From: Mucilaginibacter_A sp964244955
Lineage (GTDB): Bacteria > Bacteroidota > Bacteroidia > Sphingobacteriales > Sphingobacteriaceae
Assembly: GCA_964244955.1 (NCBI GenBank)
Contig: CAXTKQ010000002.1
Location: 30,110-94,109 of the forward strand
Direction of reading: 5' to 3'
DNA: 64,000 bases
Part shown: positions 52,119 through 62,520 of the stretch, in pieces
Numbering within the stretch: position 1 is the first letter of the stretch
Layout: each line of letters starts with the position of its first letter
Notes under the pieces: generated by a model
Seen by the model: only the letters and a program-made list of their open reading frames with translations
What the model was told of the DNA's origin: nothing
Databases searched by the model: none
Program-made: the position numbers and the translations under genes

Positions 52119-55010
52119 TTATTCGGTCAAACTTTCTTCAAAAGCATAACTTTCCAAAGGCGGGCAGGCACAAATTAAAGTACGGTCGCCGTGTGTATCG
52201 TTCACCCGACCCACAGAAGGCCAGAATTTAAAAGCAGCAACATAAGGCAGCGGGAAAGCCGCTTTCTGCCGTGTGTACGGATGCTCCCATTCATTATCTG
52301 TAACTTCGGCAGCCGTGTGCGGGGCATTTTTTAGCGGGTTGTTTGCTTTATCAGAAATACCGTTTGCCACATCTTCAATTTCGTTCCGGATAGAAACCAT
52401 CGCATCACAAAACCGGTCAAGTTCGTGCTTTGGCTCTGATTCTGTCGGTTCCACCATCACCGTTCCAGCAACCGGGAAAGAAACGGTTGGCGCATGGAAA
52501 CCGTAATCCATCAATCGCTTGGCGATATCGGTAACTTCGATGCCAAAGTTTTTAAAAGCGCGGCAATCCAAAATCATTTCGTGTGCGCACCTTCCATTTG
52601 TACCGGCATACAAAACCGGGTAATGTTTTTCTAAACGGGCTTTGATATAATTGGCGTTCAAAATAGCGTAACGCGTTGCATCCGTTAAACCCTGGCTGCC
52701 CATCATGGCAATATAAGCGTGAGAAATCAGCAAAATAGAAGCCGAACCCCAGGGAGCTGCCGAAACTGCCGGAATAGATTTTCCCTGTTCAATATCAACC
52801 ATCGCATGGCCTGGCAGAAACTGCACCAAATGTTTGGCTACACCGATCGGGCCCATACCCGGCCCGCCGCCGCCATGCGGAATGCAAAAGGTTTTGTGCA
52901 GGTTGAGGTGGCAAACATCGGCACCAATATTGGCCGGACTGGTTAAACCAACTTGTGCATTCATGTTGGCACCGTCCATGTAAACCTGGCCGCCGTGCTG
53001 ATGGATAATATTACAAATTTCGATGATAGATTCTTCAAAAACACCATGCGTTGATGGATAAGTAACCATCAAACAAGAAAGCTCATGGCTGTATTGTTCG
53101 GCTTTCGCTTTCAAATCGGCAACGTCAATGTTTCCGTTGTCATCACATTTTACAACGATGATTTTCATGCCTGCCATGGCTGCCGAAGCCGGGTTTGTTC
53201 CATGTGCCGAAGAAGGGATCAATGCAATATTTCGGTGGTGGTCGCCATTAGCCTGATGATAAGCACGGATCACCAGCAAACCGGCATATTCGCCTTGCGC
53301 TCCGGCATTTGGCTGTAAACTCATGGCTGCAAAACCGGTAATTTCGCTCAGCCATTGGTTCAACTCATCAAAAATTTGCATGTAGCCGCCAACCTGGTCG
53401 GTTGGTGCAAAAGGGTGCATTTTGCTAAATTCCGGCCAAGTAACCGGAACCATTTCTGATGTGGCATTCAACTTCATGGTACACGAACCCAAAGGGATCA
53501 TCGAATTGCATAAAGAAAGGTCTTTTGCTTCCAGCAATTTGATATAACGCAGCATTTCATGTTCAGAATGATGCGTGCTGAAAACCGGATGGTTTAAAAA
53601 CTTGGAAGTGCGCTGCAGTTCGGTTGGGATTGGCGTTTGCAATGCTTCTTTTATCGCCTCAAAATTGGTATCGGCCAAAGTTTTTCCTTTGGCCTTGGCA
53701 AAGATTTTAACTATGGTTTGGATATCTTGCGCAGCAGTCGTTTCATCCAAAGCGATAGAAACCTCAGAACCTTGATAATAAAAGTTCATTTCGTTATTCA
53801 AAGCTTCGGCATGAATGGTATTGACAACCTGACCGGCATCAAAAGTTAAAGTATCAAAATAAAGCTGATTCTTTTGTTCGTAACCTAAAGCTTTTAAAGA
53901 TTCAGAAAGTAAAACAGCCAAACCATGAATCCGTTCTGCAATCAGTTTTAAACCTTCAGAACCGTGATAAGCTGCATACATTCCGGCCATAATGGCCAAC
54001 AAAGCTTGCGCTGTGCAAATATTCGATGTTGCTTTGTCCCTGCGGATGTGCTGCTCGCGGGTTTGCAAAGCCATACGCAAAGCATAATTGCCGGCACTGT
54101 CAATCGTAACGCCAATAATCCGGCCGGGAATGCTTCTTTTATAGGCATCTTTTGTAGCAAAAAAAGCAGCGTGCGGGCCGCCAAAACCCATCGGCACACC
54201 AAAACGCTGTGTTGTGCCAACCACTACATCTGCGCCCCACTCGCCCGGAGGCGTAAGCAGCACCAAACTCATCAAATCGGCAACAACCGTTAGTTTTATA
54301 TTTTTTTGGTGAAGCAAATCGGCAAAACTGCGGTAATCGTAAACTTCGCCGTTTGATGCCGGATATTGAACGATGGCACCAAAAAAGCTGTCGTCTAAGT
54401 CAGCAGTTTCATGGTTGCCGATCACCAATTCCAAATCCAAAGGCTGGGAACGGGTTTTTAAAATATCGATGGTTTGCGGAAAAACTTCTTCCGACACAAA
54501 ATACTTTTTGGCTTTGGCATTTTTGCGCAAACTGTATTGCATAAACATCGCTTCGGCAGCGGCCGTGCCTTCATCCAGCAAAGAAGCGTTGGCAATTTCC
54601 ATTCCGGTCAAATCAATCACCATCGTTTGGAAATTCAGCAAAGCCTGCAAACGGCCTTGCGCAATCTCGGCCTGGTAAGGCGTGTATTGCGTGTACCAGC
54701 CCGGGTTTTCCAAAATATTGCGCTGGATAACGCCGGGAACAATGACATCGTAATAACCTTTTCCGATAAAAGATTTAAAAACTTTATTTTTTGAAGCCGT
54801 AATTTTAAGGTCGTTTAGGTAATCAAACTCACTTTTTGCGGCAGGTAAATGAAGCGGATTTTCAAGCCGGATAGCTGCGGGAATAGTCTGATCAATTAGT
54901 TCATCAACCGAAGCAACGCCAATTTGCTGCAACATAGATTGGGTTTCAGTTTGATCGGGGGCGATATGGCGGTGCTGAAATTTTTCCTGGTAATCAATAT
55001 TTAACTTCAT
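52119..55010 (-). CDS. gcvP: Glycine dehydrogenase (decarboxylating), P protein
   Basis: 963 residues from MKLNIDYQEKFQHRHIAP; an upstream in-frame Met adds 19 that do not fit the family start. Single-chain P protein with two PLP-fold halves; the PLP Lys is in HLNLHKTFCIPHGGGGP. It decarboxylates glycine in the cleavage system with T, H and L proteins, which are not in the window. Two exact 11-base words occur in it (53643 reading AIKEAL, 54131 reading YKRSIPG), in different frames. Confidence 0.96.
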   Translation of the reverse strand: MKLNIDYQEKFQHRHIAPDQTETQSMLQQIGVASVDELIDQTIPAAIRLENPLHLPAAKSEFDYLNDLKITASKNKVFKSFIGKGYYDVIVPGVIQRNILENPGWYTQYTPYQAEIAQGRLQALLNFQTMVIDLTGMEIANASLLDEGTAAAEAMFMQYSLRKNAKAKKYFVSEEVFPQTIDILKTRSQPLDLELVIGNHETADLDDSFFGAIVQYPASNGEVYDYRSFADLLHQKNIKLTVVADLMSLVLLTPPGEWGADVVVGTTQRFGVPMGFGGPHAAFFATKDAYKRSIPGRIIGVTIDSAGNYALRMALQTREQHIRRDKATSNICTAQALLAIMAGMYAAYHGSEGLKLIAERIHGLAVLLSESLKALGYEQKNQLYFDTLTFDAGQVVNTIHAEALNNEMNFYYQGSEVSIALDETTAAQDIQTIVKIFAKAKGKTLADTNFEAIKEALQTPIPTELQRTSKFLNHPVFSTHHSEHEMLRYIKLLEAKDLSLCNSMIPLGSCTMKLNATSEMVPVTWPEFSKMHPFAPTDQVGGYMQIFDELNQWLSEITGFAAMSLQPNAGAQGEYAGLLVIRAYHQANGDHHRNIALIPSSAHGTNPASAAMAGMKIIVVKCDDNGNIDVADLKAKAEQYSHELSCLMVTYPSTHGVFEESIIEICNIIHQHGGQVYMDGANMNAQVGLTSPANIGADVCHLNLHKTFCIPHGGGGPGMGPIGVAKHLVQFLPGHAMVDIEQGKSIPAVSAAPWGSASILLISHAYIAMMGSQGLTDATRYAILNANYIKARLEKHYPVLYAGTNGRCAHEMILDCRAFKNFGIEVTDIAKRLMDYGFHAPTVSFPVAGTVMVEPTESEPKHELDRFCDAMVSIRNEIEDVANGISDKANNPLKNAPHTAAEVTDNEWEHPYTRQKAAFPLPYVAAFKFWPSVGRVNDTHGDRTLICACPPLESYAFEESLTE

Positions 55011-55110
55011 GAAGTTTGCTGGATGAATTAAAGGCGCAAAGGTAAGGTTTTGGCTTTTGATGGTCAATGTTTTGTGTAAAGTTACAGGAGGTTTACACGG
55101 TTAATTCAAA

Positions 55111-55186
55111 TGCTTCTTTTAGCACTATTTTTTATGCTAAAAAGAAAAACCCCTTGTACACCAATTTTATAGGGATAAAAGAAGCA
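55111..55186. repeat. Intergenic inverted repeat family, copy D (short)
   Basis: TGCTTCTTTTAGCACTATTT on the left and ACACCAATTTTATAGGGA then TAAAAGAAGCA (55176-55186) on the right. Shorter than copies A-C (76 bp) and with a diverged left arm. It lies between gcvP and pdxJ. Confidence 0.82.
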
Positions 55187-55198
55187 TTTGCAAAAAAC

Positions 55199-55915
55199 CT
55201 ATTTTAAACAGCGCAAGTACATCTGTACCGTATTTTCCAAACCCAAATACAAAGCATCCGCAATTAAAGCATGGCCAATACTTACCTCCAGCAAACCGGA
55301 AATATTTTGGGCGAAGTATTTTAAATTGTGCAAATCCAGATCGTGGCCAGCGTTTAAGCCCAAACCTAATTCCACCGCTTTTTCGGCAGCTTTTATGTAA
55401 GGTGCAATTGCTTGTTCTTTGTTTTGGTGATAGCGGGAAGCATAAGCTTCGGTGTACAATTCAATCCGGTCTGTTCCGGTTGTTGCGGCCGCTTCCACCA
55501 TTTCTTCAACCGGATCAACAAAAATGGAAACACGGATATTTTCTGCCTTAAAAACAGCAATAATTTCGCGTAAATAATCTTGGTTTTTAACCGTGTCCCA
55601 GCCGTGGTTGGAAGTGATCTGCCCTAAAACATCGGGCACCAAAGTAACTTGTGCCGGTTTGTTGGCTAGCACCAAATCAACAAATTTTTGTTCCTGGCAG
55701 TTTCCTTCAATGTTAAATTCGGTTTTGATAACTTTTTTCAGGTCAAACACATCCTGGTAGCGGATATGGCGTTCATCAGGCCGAGGATGTACCGTGATTC
55801 CCTCGGCACCAAAACGTTCGCAATCCAAAGCTACTTTTACCAAATCAGGGTTGTTGCCGCCCCGCGAATTGCGCAGGGTTGCGATTTTGTTGATGTTTAC
55901 GGATAGGTGCGTCAT
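55199..55915 (-). CDS. pdxJ: Pyridoxine 5'-phosphate synthase
   Basis: 238 residues. MTHLSVNINKIATLRNSRGG, then GITVHPRPDERHI, CQEQKFVDLVLANKPAQVTL and GLGLNAGHDLDLHNL are typical of PdxJ. It closes the pyridine ring from aminoacetone phosphate and DXP in vitamin B6 synthesis. Its stop is 12 bases from repeat copy D. Confidence 0.95.
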   Translation of the reverse strand: MTHLSVNINKIATLRNSRGGNNPDLVKVALDCERFGAEGITVHPRPDERHIRYQDVFDLKKVIKTEFNIEGNCQEQKFVDLVLANKPAQVTLVPDVLGQITSNHGWDTVKNQDYLREIIAVFKAENIRVSIFVDPVEEMVEAAATTGTDRIELYTEAYASRYHQNKEQAIAPYIKAAEKAVELGLGLNAGHDLDLHNLKYFAQNISGLLEVSIGHALIADALYLGLENTVQMYLRCLK

Positions 55916-56043
55916 GCTGGTAAAAGTATGGATTTAAGGAAGATGTTTGGAGGCGATGCTGTTTTTATCGCTTAAAAATCCATGTCGTTTTATTCTTTCA
56001 AAATAAACTATCGTTTTTGATTACGCTTCAAACACCAACTTCC

Positions 56044-58434
56044 TTATTTCATCCCCGCCGTATAATTCTGCTTCACGCTAAATTTAAAATACTGGCTTCC
56101 TGCTTCGCCTGTTGCGGTGATGCCTTGCAGTACGCCGATGTAGTTTCCGCTTCTATCAGAAGTATAAAAATTTACCTGCGTTTTTCCTTGTGCATTGGTA
56201 GAAACGGCAGGCGACCAGTAAAGCACATTCCTGAAATCGGGAAGGCGGCTGGCCATTTGCTGGTTGGTTTCGTACACGGGCGAATAAAATTCGCGCTCCA
56301 GTTGCATGCCTTCGTAATCCACAATAACCGCATGAGGATCAAACTCGTACCCGCCCAAATCGCCTTTGTAAGTTGTTAGGTTTACTATTCCTTCAAACTC
56401 GGTTGACTGCCAGAAATACTGGCTTTTAACCAGTTCCAGCTTTCGTATTTTCAGCGGGTCTATCGCCATTACTTTATCCATGTTAAAAACCGGGACGCCA
56501 TCCAGCATCACCAGCGGGTCTCCGCTTAACATTGCCTTTTCGCTAATAATCCTGATATGAAACCGCTTTTGTTGTTTTACCACAATCAATGATCTTATAT
56601 ATTCGCGCAAAACTTCTTCCATCGTGGTAAACCGGGTATAATCATCCAATTTGTAGGGAAAAAATGATTTGCCGTAAAAAGCACTGCTGTCAATTTTCGG
56701 ATTGTAAAACTGCTTCAATTGATTTCCGGCATACAGGTTTTGGACTTGCATATCCAAACTCCGCGCTTTAAGTGCATTTTGCATTTGGCCGGTTAAAGTA
56801 AAAACCGGCAAAGTACTTTTGGAAAATTTTTCGGAAAAAGGGCTTAAAATATCAATGCGGTAAGTGCTGTCTTTTTCAGTATTGGTTTGCACCACGATTT
56901 CTCCCGGCCCATAAAAATCTTTTGTATTGAAGATCAGTTTGCCTGTAGAATCGCTTTTAGCAGTATATAATTGCACACGTTTTCCCGGCACGGCAAAATA
57001 AGCGGTAATGTTTTTTTCAGGTTGGTTTGTAGCGATACCGGTTAATTTGGCAGTAACCAAATGGCCGGTATATTCGGGAAGAAATGAAAATGAAGGATTT
57101 GGGTTTTTTAATATCTCTTCCCATTTAAACCTGCTCCAACCTTGCGAAAGCATCAAATTATCCACGGCCTGGTCTGCCTCTGCATCTTTGTTTTTAAAAT
57201 AATAATCAGGCGATTCGATGTTGCCTTTCAAATCAAAAGTGAGCCACAAATAGTTAACAATGTCGCCTGGTTCTGCAGTTTGAAGCGAATCTATTTGATA
57301 AACCGACATAGACAAATCAGAAACCAAAGGCTGGCCTTGCAAATCTTTAACCGAAATATCAACGTTAACCTTTTTTCTTACACCATATTGTTCCTGATTT
57401 GGGTTAGAAGCAATCACAACTTTTTGTGCCGGGCGTTTAAAATAAAGCCTTTCGCAAACTGGTTTTCTGTCGCTGTTAAATACCGTTAAATGAGATATGC
57501 CTTCGCCCAATATATTTTTATCAATTAAAAATTTGGCCGTTCCGTTTATCAAAGCTGCACTTTGTATTGATTTAGAAGTACTTTTGGTATGTGCAAACAA
57601 ATACACTTCGCCTTGGCCAACATTGCTGTTTACCGTTACGGCTAATTGGTTTGCATTGTCTGCCAATTGCATCACAAAACCCTGATCAAATATTGCAGGC
57701 AGTTCTTTTACAATGGGTTTATTTTCCGTATTGATATAAACTAAAGCTTTGTAAGTATCTTTTAAATTGGGTTTGAAACTAAAATTGCCGATGCCAAATT
57801 TTAACGGGCGAAACCTGGCAATTGTATCGTTGTGCTGATTGATAATTGCACCCCTAAAATTTACGCCTTTTCCATCCTGCCCAACAACTTTAAATGCAAC
57901 TTTGCTGGTTAAGCCGTTCACCAAGTTTCCGCCTTCCGGAAAAAACTGAATATCATAAGTTGGCTTTGATTTGTTTGCAATTATTTCAGGGGATTTTAAA
58001 GGATTGATGATGGTTATGTTTTTTTCAAAATAGTTGTCCGCGCTAAAATTTTTCATCCAATTGGTGTAAGCCCGCAACTTATAATTGCCGCTGTTTACAG
58101 AAACCGGAATGTAAACCGAACCATTTCCGCTGCCGGTTCCTTTTAAAGCAACTTTGGCTTGTATCACCGGGATTTGGTTATTGTCCAGCACTTCTACATA
58201 AGCCACTTTGCTGATATTGATCGGTTTATTGTTTGCGGCATCAACATTGTAAATTTTGAACCACAAAATTTCACCGGTTAAATAAGTGCTTTTATCGGTA
58301 TGCACAAATAGCTTTTCCTGGAAAGTGTTTTGCTGATAAGCCTCAAAACGGTTTTGAATTGCAGTTGCGGTTTGAGCATTACTTTTAAAGGAAAGGATCA
58401 GCAATAGCACAAAATTGAATAGTAGCTTTTTCAT
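56044..58434 (-). CDS. Exported MG2/plug-like envelope protein
   Basis: 796 residues with signal peptide (LLLILSFKSNA). Residues ~30-150 resemble an alpha-2-macroglobulin MG2 domain (KLFVHTDKSTYLTGEILWF, GNYKLRAYTNWMKNF); later (~640-700) VMLDGVPVFNM and IRKLELVKSQYFWQS read like a TonB-receptor plug without a barrel. Such proteins are common and uncharacterised in Bacteroidota, probably periplasmic or outer-membrane attached. It stands alone. Confidence 0.75.
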   Translation of the reverse strand: MKKLLFNFVLLLILSFKSNAQTATAIQNRFEAYQQNTFQEKLFVHTDKSTYLTGEILWFKIYNVDAANNKPINISKVAYVEVLDNNQIPVIQAKVALKGTGSGNGSVYIPVSVNSGNYKLRAYTNWMKNFSADNYFEKNITIINPLKSPEIIANKSKPTYDIQFFPEGGNLVNGLTSKVAFKVVGQDGKGVNFRGAIINQHNDTIARFRPLKFGIGNFSFKPNLKDTYKALVYINTENKPIVKELPAIFDQGFVMQLADNANQLAVTVNSNVGQGEVYLFAHTKSTSKSIQSAALINGTAKFLIDKNILGEGISHLTVFNSDRKPVCERLYFKRPAQKVVIASNPNQEQYGVRKKVNVDISVKDLQGQPLVSDLSMSVYQIDSLQTAEPGDIVNYLWLTFDLKGNIESPDYYFKNKDAEADQAVDNLMLSQGWSRFKWEEILKNPNPSFSFLPEYTGHLVTAKLTGIATNQPEKNITAYFAVPGKRVQLYTAKSDSTGKLIFNTKDFYGPGEIVVQTNTEKDSTYRIDILSPFSEKFSKSTLPVFTLTGQMQNALKARSLDMQVQNLYAGNQLKQFYNPKIDSSAFYGKSFFPYKLDDYTRFTTMEEVLREYIRSLIVVKQQKRFHIRIISEKAMLSGDPLVMLDGVPVFNMDKVMAIDPLKIRKLELVKSQYFWQSTEFEGIVNLTTYKGDLGGYEFDPHAVIVDYEGMQLEREFYSPVYETNQQMASRLPDFRNVLYWSPAVSTNAQGKTQVNFYTSDRSGNYIGVLQGITATGEAGSQYFKFSVKQNYTAGMK

Positions 58435-58474
58435 TTTTGAGAACTTGTTTTGGTTTTAATCAGCTTGTTTGTAA

Positions 58475-58562
58475 TGCTTCTTTTACCGTATAAAAATCAT
58501 TGAACATTTTTCTTATTGAACAATTAAAGCAGACACTGATTTTATAGGGTAAAAAAAGCATT
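58475..58562. repeat. Intergenic inverted repeat family, copy E
   Basis: TGCTTCTTTTACCGTATAAA on the left; GATTTTATAGGGTAAAAAAA then GCAT on the right, one base changed from the consensus arm (AAAAAAAGC for AAAAGAAGC). It fills the gap between the MG2 protein and DUF4249 genes. Confidence 0.8.
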
Positions 58563-58603
58563 GTTGTTTTATTAATATTTTAAACCTTTTTAATTTTAAA
58601 TAT

Positions 58604-59755
58604 TTACCAAAAAGCTGGTTGTTTAATGCTGCCTCTTAAAGTACAATCTACACATTCCGGAGTTGAGGCCAAAGTGCCAACTGTATTTCCATTCTTATCA
58701 ACTGCAGACCCTATTGGTATTAAAAGCGGACGTCCATTGTGAAATTTAAAGGCTTCAGCAGCATCAGCAAGTGTTTTAATAGTATCCGCTGTACAGTTAG
58801 TGTAAAAAGGTATAGTACCCCAGGCAGGCAGTTTACTGTTATCAATAAAAATCCTTTTTGTACTAACTGTACTAACGCTAACATAGCCAATAACAGGCTC
58901 GGTACTAACCGTGATGCAATGTATATTGCCCACTAATTGAGAAGGCTGCGCATCAAAGATACTTCCTAATTGTTCTGTGTTCTTTCTCAGGTTTTGCCAG
59001 AAATTATAAGCATTACTTGTTAAGGCATATTGTTTAAGCAAGATGCTATATCGAACGGCTATTTTTTCGGAAGTTGAAGGAATAAAGGTTATGGGATTCC
59101 CTGAAATTACATCCTGCACCAGCTTAGTTGACGAATTCAATAGTACATTGCTTGAAGTATCGTTGCCCCAACAAGTATAAATAAACTCATTTTTAAGCCG
59201 GGGCCTAACAGTGCCAACATCATAAATAGCTTCAGAGAAATAATTAGGATGAAACTCCCAAGTTTCATTATATAACCATCTGTAGTAGCGGGTATTATTT
59301 GTTACATCATGTGTCGCCGAAGTAATTTGCAGCCCTCCACTTTGGATAATATAATTAAGGCTGTCAATTGGCGGCGTTATTTTTGCATCTTCAAAATCAG
59401 AAAGATAAGTTTTACCATTTTGCAAAACAATACGCAAGCGATATTGCTTGCTGCCACTAAGGTTTAACCCGGGAAAAGCATATTTTCCATTCCCTATTTC
59501 AATTAAAGGATAAGTGCTATTTTGTTGGCTTCCTTCAACAACCAGTGCGGCTTTTAGTACCGGTCTTACTCCTTTAACCCCAATATTTGTTGTGCTTGAT
59601 AAATTAATTATAGTTGAGTCTGAGCCGGGATCAATCACGCCTTCCACCACCAGATAACTACTGGGCGCAGTTACCGCCGGAGGATTATAAGGTTTTTTAC
59701 AACTAAGATTTAAACTTAGAATAAACAGCCATAAAAGAAGCATCTTACTTTTCAT
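58604..59755 (-). CDS. DUF4249 lipoprotein
   Basis: 383 residues. The signal MKSKMLLLWLFILSLNLSC ends in a lipobox, so it is a membrane lipoprotein. DUF4249 proteins (here with PSSYLVVEGVIDPGSDSTII and ECVDCTLRG near the end) regularly follow TonB receptors with an STN domain and are likely surface or periplasmic partners of the receptor. It starts 4 bases after the receptor gene. The 11-base word (59732) encodes part of its signal peptide (MLLLW). Confidence 0.9.
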   Translation of the reverse strand: MKSKMLLLWLFILSLNLSCKKPYNPPAVTAPSSYLVVEGVIDPGSDSTIINLSSTTNIGVKGVRPVLKAALVVEGSQQNSTYPLIEIGNGKYAFPGLNLSGSKQYRLRIVLQNGKTYLSDFEDAKITPPIDSLNYIIQSGGLQITSATHDVTNNTRYYRWLYNETWEFHPNYFSEAIYDVGTVRPRLKNEFIYTCWGNDTSSNVLLNSSTKLVQDVISGNPITFIPSTSEKIAVRYSILLKQYALTSNAYNFWQNLRKNTEQLGSIFDAQPSQLVGNIHCITVSTEPVIGYVSVSTVSTKRIFIDNSKLPAWGTIPFYTNCTADTIKTLADAAEAFKFHNGRPLLIPIGSAVDKNGNTVGTLASTPECVDCTLRGSIKQPAFW

Positions 59756-59759
59756 AAAT

Positions 59760-62519
59760 TTAAAATCTGATGTTATAGTTTACAAAAGGGATTGGTTGGG
59801 CAAATATGGACAACTGGTAACCGTTGATCGCGCCGCCCTGCTCCGTAAAATAAGTAGAATAAGCGTTTTGACGGCCGGTCAAATTATAAACACCAATCGT
59901 CCAGGAGTTGTGCGTGCGCTGGTGCACCTTATGGTTGCCTTCTATGTTCATCGAAAAGTCCGTCCGGAAATAATCTGGTATTCGGTATTGGTTCCGGTCC
60001 GAATAATAAACCCTTTCGGCACCAGCATAATTATACTTGGCAATCGGCAAAGTAATTGGGCGGCCGGTACTGTAAGTTGCATTTAAAGAAAAACTGAAGC
60101 GGTGCGACAAACGGTAATTGCCGGTAAAGTTGAAACTATGCGGCTTGTCAAAATTGGCCGGATAGTAATTGCCTTTGTTGATCAAATCCCCCGCGTTCGG
60201 GTCATCTTGTTTTAAAAAAGTACGGGAGTAAGTATAACTCATCCAACCGTTTAGTTTCCCTGCCGTTTTTCGCAGTAAAAATTCTGCGCCGTAAGCCTTT
60301 CCTTGTGTGTTAATCACATCTGTTTCAACATGATGGTTCAAAACCAACGTGGCACCGCTTTTATAATCCAGGTAATCCTTCAACCTTTTATAATACACTT
60401 CCACAGAAAGCTCAATGGTATTTGCTTTTGTATTATGGTATAAACCTAAAGAAACCTGGTCGCCGTATTGCGGTTTGATGTTCGGATCGCTTAACTTCCA
60501 AACATCGGTAGGCGAAATAGCTGTGGTGTTTGAAAGCAAATGAATGTACTGCCTCAACGTATTGTAACCTGCTTTAATGGAGGAATTATCGCCTAAATTA
60601 TACCTTACCGAAGCCCTGATTTCCGGGCCGTGATAAGTATTGATCACCTGATTCTTTTTATAAGTCGTGCTGTCAATCAGGTTCACACTTTCCCTCGGCA
60701 AGTTGGGCGCGTAATAATTAACCGTTTGCGGGCCCAAGTAATTGTACAAAGAATAACGCAAGCCAAAACTCACTAACAAATCAGGCGTGATGTCGTACTT
60801 ATCGCCCAGATACAAGGCACTTTCTAAAGCCCTTTCTGCCGGTACAACATTTGGCACTACTAAAGATTTGCTTCCGTTTGGTTCAAAATCGCCGGGGTTT
60901 AGTTTGTACAAAATAGAACTCAGTCCAAAATCAACCGTGTTTTTTGGGTTGACGTAATACGTAAAGTCAGCTTTAAAATTGGTTTGGTTGATATCAAAAC
61001 CCAGCTTATAAGCATTTACAGGATTATCAGAACTGGAAGTATTGTATTGATAATGATCATTTCCTGCCGTAAAAACACTATAAAACTTATTGCTGAAATT
61101 ATGCTTCCACTTGATGTTGACATTGCTGTTGCTATAAGCATAAGCCGTATCGCTGTTTAACTTAAATTTATCATTGCTGAGGTAACTGGTGATGTAAATA
61201 TTATTCCGGTCGTTGATCTGGTGGCTGATATCCAAATTTAAATCATAAAAAGAAGCCTGACTGTGTTTGTAGTCTTCGGGCAACAACTTCAACAACCAAT
61301 CAGAATAAGTGGTCCGGCCGCCAAAAATAAAAGAAGTTTTATCCTTGATAATCGGGCCTTCAATATTTAACCTGCTGGTAAGCAAACCAATACCTGCCGA
61401 ACCGGTAATGTTTTTCTTGTTTCCTTCGCGGTCGGTTACATCCAAAACGGAAGACAAACGGCCGCCGTATTTCTCCGGGATACTGCTTTTATACAACTGG
61501 ATATCTTTAACAATATCAGGGTTGAAAGCGGAAAAGAAGCCGAAAAAATGCGCCGGGTTATAAATGGTGGCATCGTTCAACAAGATCAAATTTTGATCGG
61601 CAGCGCCGCCGCGAACATTAAACCCCGTAGTTGCTTCCCCAACCGATTGCACGCCGGGCAGCGTCAGGATCACCCGCAACACATCGGCTTCACCAAAAAC
61701 TGCCGGCACTTGTTTGATCGCTTTGATGTCCAGCCGGTTTACGCCCAATTCCCCGCTCCGTACATTGGCTACTTTTTCCGCAGAAATCCGTACTTCTTTT
61801 AGTGAGGTAATTTGTTCCTGCATTTCAATATTCAGTTTTCCATTGCTGTACAACAGGATCTGCCTCCGTGTGTCGCGCATACCTAAACCCCGGATACTTA
61901 ACGTTTGCCTGCCGCGCGGCAAAGTGAGGGAATAGTAACCAAACTGGTCTGTCGCAATTCCAATCTTAGAATCAACAACTTTGATACTTGCACCGATAAC
62001 CGCCTCGCCCGATTTAATATCTTTTACATAACCGGCAAGCGTGGCCGTTCCCGATTTGATTTCGTTTGTTTTTATTCCAATTTCATACAATTTATTTTCC
62101 GTTGTTGCTTCCGGTATTTTTTTATCCTGATCGTTGGTATAATCTGTTATTGGAATTGTTTCATGCGGCACATCTCCTGCCTTTCCTTTAAAAAAACCGG
62201 CTGCCAGCGTTGTTTGTATTTCCCTTCCTTTAGTAAGGAAAACCTGCTGTTCAACGATGGCATAATGAAAATTTGTATTTCTAAAAGACCGATCTAAAAT
62301 AGTTTGCAAAGGCACATTTACAACTTCCAAAGTAACTTTCAAACTGTCAAATTGCACTGGGTTGTAATAAAAATGATAGCCGCTTTTTGATTCCAATTCA
62401 GCAACAAACTGTTCCATGTTGGCTCCATGAAAATTGACGCTAAAAGTTTTTGCCGGTTGTTGTGCAAAAGCAACTTTTATAAGGATCAGCAGGAAAAAAA
62501 CCAGGTAAAATTTTTTCAT
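59760..62519 (-). CDS. TonB-dependent receptor with STN domain
   Basis: 919 residues from MKKFYLVFFLLILIKVAFAQ, 1 base after the previous stop. Domain order: STN (~25-95; FSVNFHGANMEQFVAEL), carboxypeptidase-like CarboxypepD_reg (~165-250; LAGYVKDIKSGEAVIGASIK), plug (~260-370; TTGFNVRGGAADQNLILLND) and a 22-strand barrel to the end. STN usually speaks to an anti-sigma factor; no FecIR pair is present here. The ligand is unknown. Middle gene of a three-gene operon. Confidence 0.93.
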   Translation of the reverse strand: MKKFYLVFFLLILIKVAFAQQPAKTFSVNFHGANMEQFVAELESKSGYHFYYNPVQFDSLKVTLEVVNVPLQTILDRSFRNTNFHYAIVEQQVFLTKGREIQTTLAAGFFKGKAGDVPHETIPITDYTNDQDKKIPEATTENKLYEIGIKTNEIKSGTATLAGYVKDIKSGEAVIGASIKVVDSKIGIATDQFGYYSLTLPRGRQTLSIRGLGMRDTRRQILLYSNGKLNIEMQEQITSLKEVRISAEKVANVRSGELGVNRLDIKAIKQVPAVFGEADVLRVILTLPGVQSVGEATTGFNVRGGAADQNLILLNDATIYNPAHFFGFFSAFNPDIVKDIQLYKSSIPEKYGGRLSSVLDVTDREGNKKNITGSAGIGLLTSRLNIEGPIIKDKTSFIFGGRTTYSDWLLKLLPEDYKHSQASFYDLNLDISHQINDRNNIYITSYLSNDKFKLNSDTAYAYSNSNVNIKWKHNFSNKFYSVFTAGNDHYQYNTSSSDNPVNAYKLGFDINQTNFKADFTYYVNPKNTVDFGLSSILYKLNPGDFEPNGSKSLVVPNVVPAERALESALYLGDKYDITPDLLVSFGLRYSLYNYLGPQTVNYYAPNLPRESVNLIDSTTYKKNQVINTYHGPEIRASVRYNLGDNSSIKAGYNTLRQYIHLLSNTTAISPTDVWKLSDPNIKPQYGDQVSLGLYHNTKANTIELSVEVYYKRLKDYLDYKSGATLVLNHHVETDVINTQGKAYGAEFLLRKTAGKLNGWMSYTYSRTFLKQDDPNAGDLINKGNYYPANFDKPHSFNFTGNYRLSHRFSFSLNATYSTGRPITLPIAKYNYAGAERVYYSDRNQYRIPDYFRTDFSMNIEGNHKVHQRTHNSWTIGVYNLTGRQNAYSTYFTEQGGAINGYQLSIFAQPIPFVNYNIRF

Positions 62520-62520
62520 A

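Noticed and set aside
55011..55110. Glycine riboswitch before gcvP
   Set aside because: Looked for the paired GGAGAG-type cores in the leader; none seen.
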